Assembly: GCA_027622115.1 (NCBI GenBank)
Contig: JAQBZS010000021.1
Span: 1-18,263, forward strand
Direction: 5' to 3'
Source: Planctomycetota bacterium
GTDB lineage: Bacteria; Planctomycetota; Planctomycetia; Planctomycetales; Planctomycetaceae
Length of the DNA stretch: 18,263 nucleotides
Positions 16,312-18,263 of this stretch are shown here, one piece after another. The notes below the pieces were generated by a model. The model was not told the DNA's origin, made no database searches, and saw nothing but the letters and a program-made list of their open reading frames with translations. Position 1 is the stretch's first letter, and each line of letters starts with the position of its first letter. A program made the translations under genes and the position numbers.

Positions 16312-17740
16312 GGGGATGGTTCTCCCTAACCGATGCGCTAGTGATCTGGATGAATCGTGCTTCCGTGCGAAGTTCGCCGATGGATTTCACACCGACATAC
16401 CCCATTCCCGCCCGCAGACCGCCGATCATCTGATACAGCGTTCCGTTCAGCGGACCTTTATAGGCAACTCGGCCTTCCACGCCTTCCGGCACCAGTTTTG
16501 ATTTCACACTTGTGGAATCATTCGCGCCCGAAGTGTCTTGCCGATAACGCTCACTGCTGCCTTGAACCATGGCTCCCAGCGAACCCATGCCTCGATATCG
16601 TTTGAAAGATCGACCGTGGTACAAAATCATTTCTCCGGGACTTTCGTCCACACCCGCCAGTAACCCGCCCAGCATCACAGTATGAGCCCCCGCGGCGAGA
16701 GCCTTCACCATGTCGCCGCTGAAGCGGATCCCACCATCGGCAATGATGGGTACATTCGTGTCGGCGACCGCTTTCGAGGCATTGTCGATCGCCGTGAGTT
16801 GTGGCACGCCGACTCCCGAGATGATTCGCGTGGTGCAAATCGAACCCGGGCCGATCCCCACTTTGATGGCGTCCGCCCCGGCTCGAATCAGGTCGCGAGC
16901 CCCGTCGGTGGTGGCGACATTTCCCGCGACAACGTCGATCTCCGGCCAGCGTTTCTTGATCTCCCGCACGGTTTCCAACACGTTGCTTGAATGGCCGTGG
17001 GCACTGTCCACAACCAACACGTCCACTCCCTTGTCCACGAGAGCGGCGACTCGTTCATAATCATGGACACCGACCGCCGCTCCGGCTCGCAAGCGACCTC
17101 TTGAATCTTTTGAGGCCCGAGGGAAGCGTAAGTTCTTATCGATGTCCTTGATCGTGATTAACCCCTTCAATTGGTAGTTTTCGTCAACGAGCAGAAGTTT
17201 CTCGACCTTATTCTCCAGCAAAATCCGCTGTGCTTGTTTGAGATCGGTGTTTTCGTGGGCAGTTACCAGCTTGTCCTTGGTCATGACCTCGGAAATGCGG
17301 GTGTCCTTGGATTCCAGAAATCGCAGGTCGCGACGGGTCAAAATGCCCTTCAGCTTGCGACCTTCCGTGATGGGCACGCCGCCGATGTTCCGCTCGTCCA
17401 TGATCTGCATCGCCTGCCCGACCGTGGCGTCCGGCGGCAGCGTGACGGGATCGACGATTACGCCGTGTTCGCTGCGTTTCACGCGATTGACTTCCAGCGA
17501 CTGCTGTTCGATCGACATGTTCTTGTGAATGATGCCGATTCCGCCTTCTTGAGCCATGGCGATGGCCATTTCCGCTTCGGTCACGGTATCCATCGGGCTG
17601 CTGAGAATCGGAATGCTGATCGAAATGTTGCGAGTCAATCGACTGCCGACATCGACGTCGGACGGCAGGAATTCGCTGAATCCGGGCTCCAACAACACGT
17701 CGTCAAAAGTGAGACCGCGATAGGCGATTCGGTCTTCCAT
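16244..17740 (-). CDS. guaB: Inosine-5'-monophosphate dehydrogenase
   Basis: GuaB oxidises IMP to XMP with NAD+, the committed step of GMP synthesis. The protein has 498 residues, the standard bacterial size. The ATG at 17738-17740 (MEDRIAYRGL) is chosen because a strong GGAGG lies 5 nt upstream; the in-frame TTG 12 nt earlier (17750-17752) overlaps that ribosome site and is rejected. Features are TFDDVLLEP near the N-terminus, tandem CBS domains (~93-203), VDSAHGHS (~244-251), the catalytic loop GSICTTR with Cys302, ADGGIRFSGD, the YRGMGSLGAM segment, and the ERYRQD flap. Every key residue checked is present. The secreted-protein gene overlaps its 3' end and a DapA-like gene follows. Confidence 0.97.
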   Translation of the reverse strand: MEDRIAYRGLTFDDVLLEPGFSEFLPSDVDVGSRLTRNISISIPILSSPMDTVTEAEMAIAMAQEGGIGIIHKNMSIEQQSLEVNRVKRSEHGVIVDPVTLPPDATVGQAMQIMDERNIGGVPITEGRKLKGILTRRDLRFLESKDTRISEVMTKDKLVTAHENTDLKQAQRILLENKVEKLLLVDENYQLKGLITIKDIDKNLRFPRASKDSRGRLRAGAAVGVHDYERVAALVDKGVDVLVVDSAHGHSSNVLETVREIKKRWPEIDVVAGNVATTDGARDLIRAGADAIKVGIGPGSICTTRIISGVGVPQLTAIDNASKAVADTNVPIIADGGIRFSGDMVKALAAGAHTVMLGGLLAGVDESPGEMILYHGRSFKRYRGMGSLGAMVQGSSERYRQDTSGANDSTSVKSKLVPEGVEGRVAYKGPLNGTLYQMIGGLRAGMGYVGVKSIGELRTEARFIQITSASVRENHPHDIAITQESPNYSAEHSPVESA

Positions 17741-17745
17741 GAGAG

Positions 17746-17750
17746 CCTCC
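17746..17750 (-). promoter_or_regulatory. Ribosome binding site of guaB
   Basis: GGAGG on the minus strand lies 5 nt before the ATG at 17738-17740. It decides the start codon, and few other genes in this window have so clear a site. Confidence 0.8.
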
Positions 17751-17752
17751 AA

Positions 17753-17989
17753 GCAAAAAGGTCAAGGCCGCGACCGAGGCTGTTTGCTCGGCGTTGGTCA
17801 GTCGCGTGAAATCAAAACGGGTCGGCAGCCATCGCCGTGAAACAAGTCATGACTGCTGCGAAACCCGAAGACGGAAAGCATTGGCCGGAAACAGGAACCC
17901 CAAAGTCATCCGAATGTCGACTTTACCAAAAAACACGGGGACTCACCGCACGGCGGAAATGGCTGGGGATCAGCCGAAGAATAACTGTC
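17753..17989. other. Upstream region of guaB, no gene seen
   Basis: Small open frames here show no protein character. The guaB promoter should lie in this stretch on the minus strand. No riboswitch-like or convincing promoter pattern could be assigned by eye. Confidence 0.4.
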
Positions 17990-18043
17990 GTAGCCGAAGT
18001 CGCCAGACTTTGGCTTCGATACTGGTGTGCAAGCCAAAGTCTG
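17990..18043. repeat. REP-like element with a partial inverted partner
   Basis: A 24-nt element at 17990-18013 has a GTAG head, arms CCGAAGTC and GACTTTGG (one G-T-type mismatch) and loop GCCA, the same design as the elements at 6676-6739 but with a different middle stem. Its 3' half is repeated in inverted orientation: CAGACTTTGGCTT at 18004-18016 pairs perfectly with 18031-18043 across a 14-nt loop. The 5' half of the second copy has decayed. Confidence 0.75.
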
Positions 18044-18106
18044 TTGCGGTGAGTTGTTCCGATGGGTCCGTGATCTGTGCCAAGGAGGCGCGTGTGGGTT
18101 TCGTGG

Positions 18107-18178
18107 GTGAGCCGTGAGCCGTTGGCCGTAAGGCCTCGGGCAAGGTCAGTGCCCGGACGCTTACGCGTCACGGCTCAC
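18107..18178. repeat. Long imperfect inverted repeat
   Basis: The left arm is 18107-18142 and the right arm 18150-18178. The outer 11 nt (GTGAGCCGTGA) pair perfectly with TCACGGCTCAC. Inner blocks CGTAAG/CTTACG and CGGGCA/TGCCCG also pair, with a bulge of about 7-9 nt in the left arm. The left arm contains a duplicated GTGAGCCG-like unit. It lies ~370 nt upstream of guaB, with no gene between. Confidence 0.7.
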
Positions 18179-18263
18179 GGTTGCGGTCGAGCCGCGTCGT
18201 TTAACCGCACGCCGCAGGCACGCGCGTTTGAGCAACGTGACCCGGTTTGGTGTGCCCAAACGC

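Noticed and set aside
18179..18263. Repeat-like GC-rich sequence at the window end
   Set aside because: It looks similar in style to intergenic repeats, but no second copy or convincing hairpin is visible in the window.

Overview
The window looks like a piece of a chromosome from a member of the Planctomycetota. The evidence is two DUF1501 proteins with twin-arginine signals, a protein combining planctomycete cytochrome c, DUF1549 and DUF1553 domains, two Uma2-family proteins, a UvrA with fused copies of the kind known from the PVC superphylum, and a decayed transposase of a type common in planctomycetes. These families are recognised from their sequences. The genus cannot be named. No rRNA, tRNA, CRISPR array or intact insertion sequence was seen.

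Layout. Positions 2-4234 (+) hold the 3' part of a very large uvrA: the last ~40 residues of one UvrA copy, a complete second copy, a Lys/Arg/Ala-rich linker, and a ~370-residue C-terminal extension with two diverged copies of an unrecognised domain. Converging on it is an orphan DUF1501 gene (4414-5808, -). From 5809 to 6912 there is no intact gene. This stretch holds a broken REP-associated-type transposase remnant (6061-6386) and, 290 nt further on, REP-like hairpins with a GTAG head. Then come purM (6913-7971, +), a second DUF1501 gene (7993-9438, -) and, divergent from that, the cytochrome/DUF1549/DUF1553 gene (9573-12344, +). Two Uma2-family genes lie head to head (12481-13038, - and 13540-14142, +). 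The last block is on the minus strand and is probably one transcription unit read guaB, then a secreted planctomycete protein, then a DapA-superfamily aldolase/lyase. Another REP-like element and a long imperfect inverted repeat lie upstream of guaB.

Functions. purM and guaB are housekeeping purine synthesis genes, and uvrA is nucleotide excision repair. The DUF1501 and cytochrome/DUF1549/DUF1553 proteins are exported and belong to a paired planctomycete system of unknown biochemistry. One DUF1501 has its partner here and the other does not.

The most unusual items are the duplicated extension domain on the fused UvrA and the association of a dead REP-type transposase with GTAG-headed hairpins whose stems vary between loci but still pair. 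All homology statements come from reading the sequence; no search was run.
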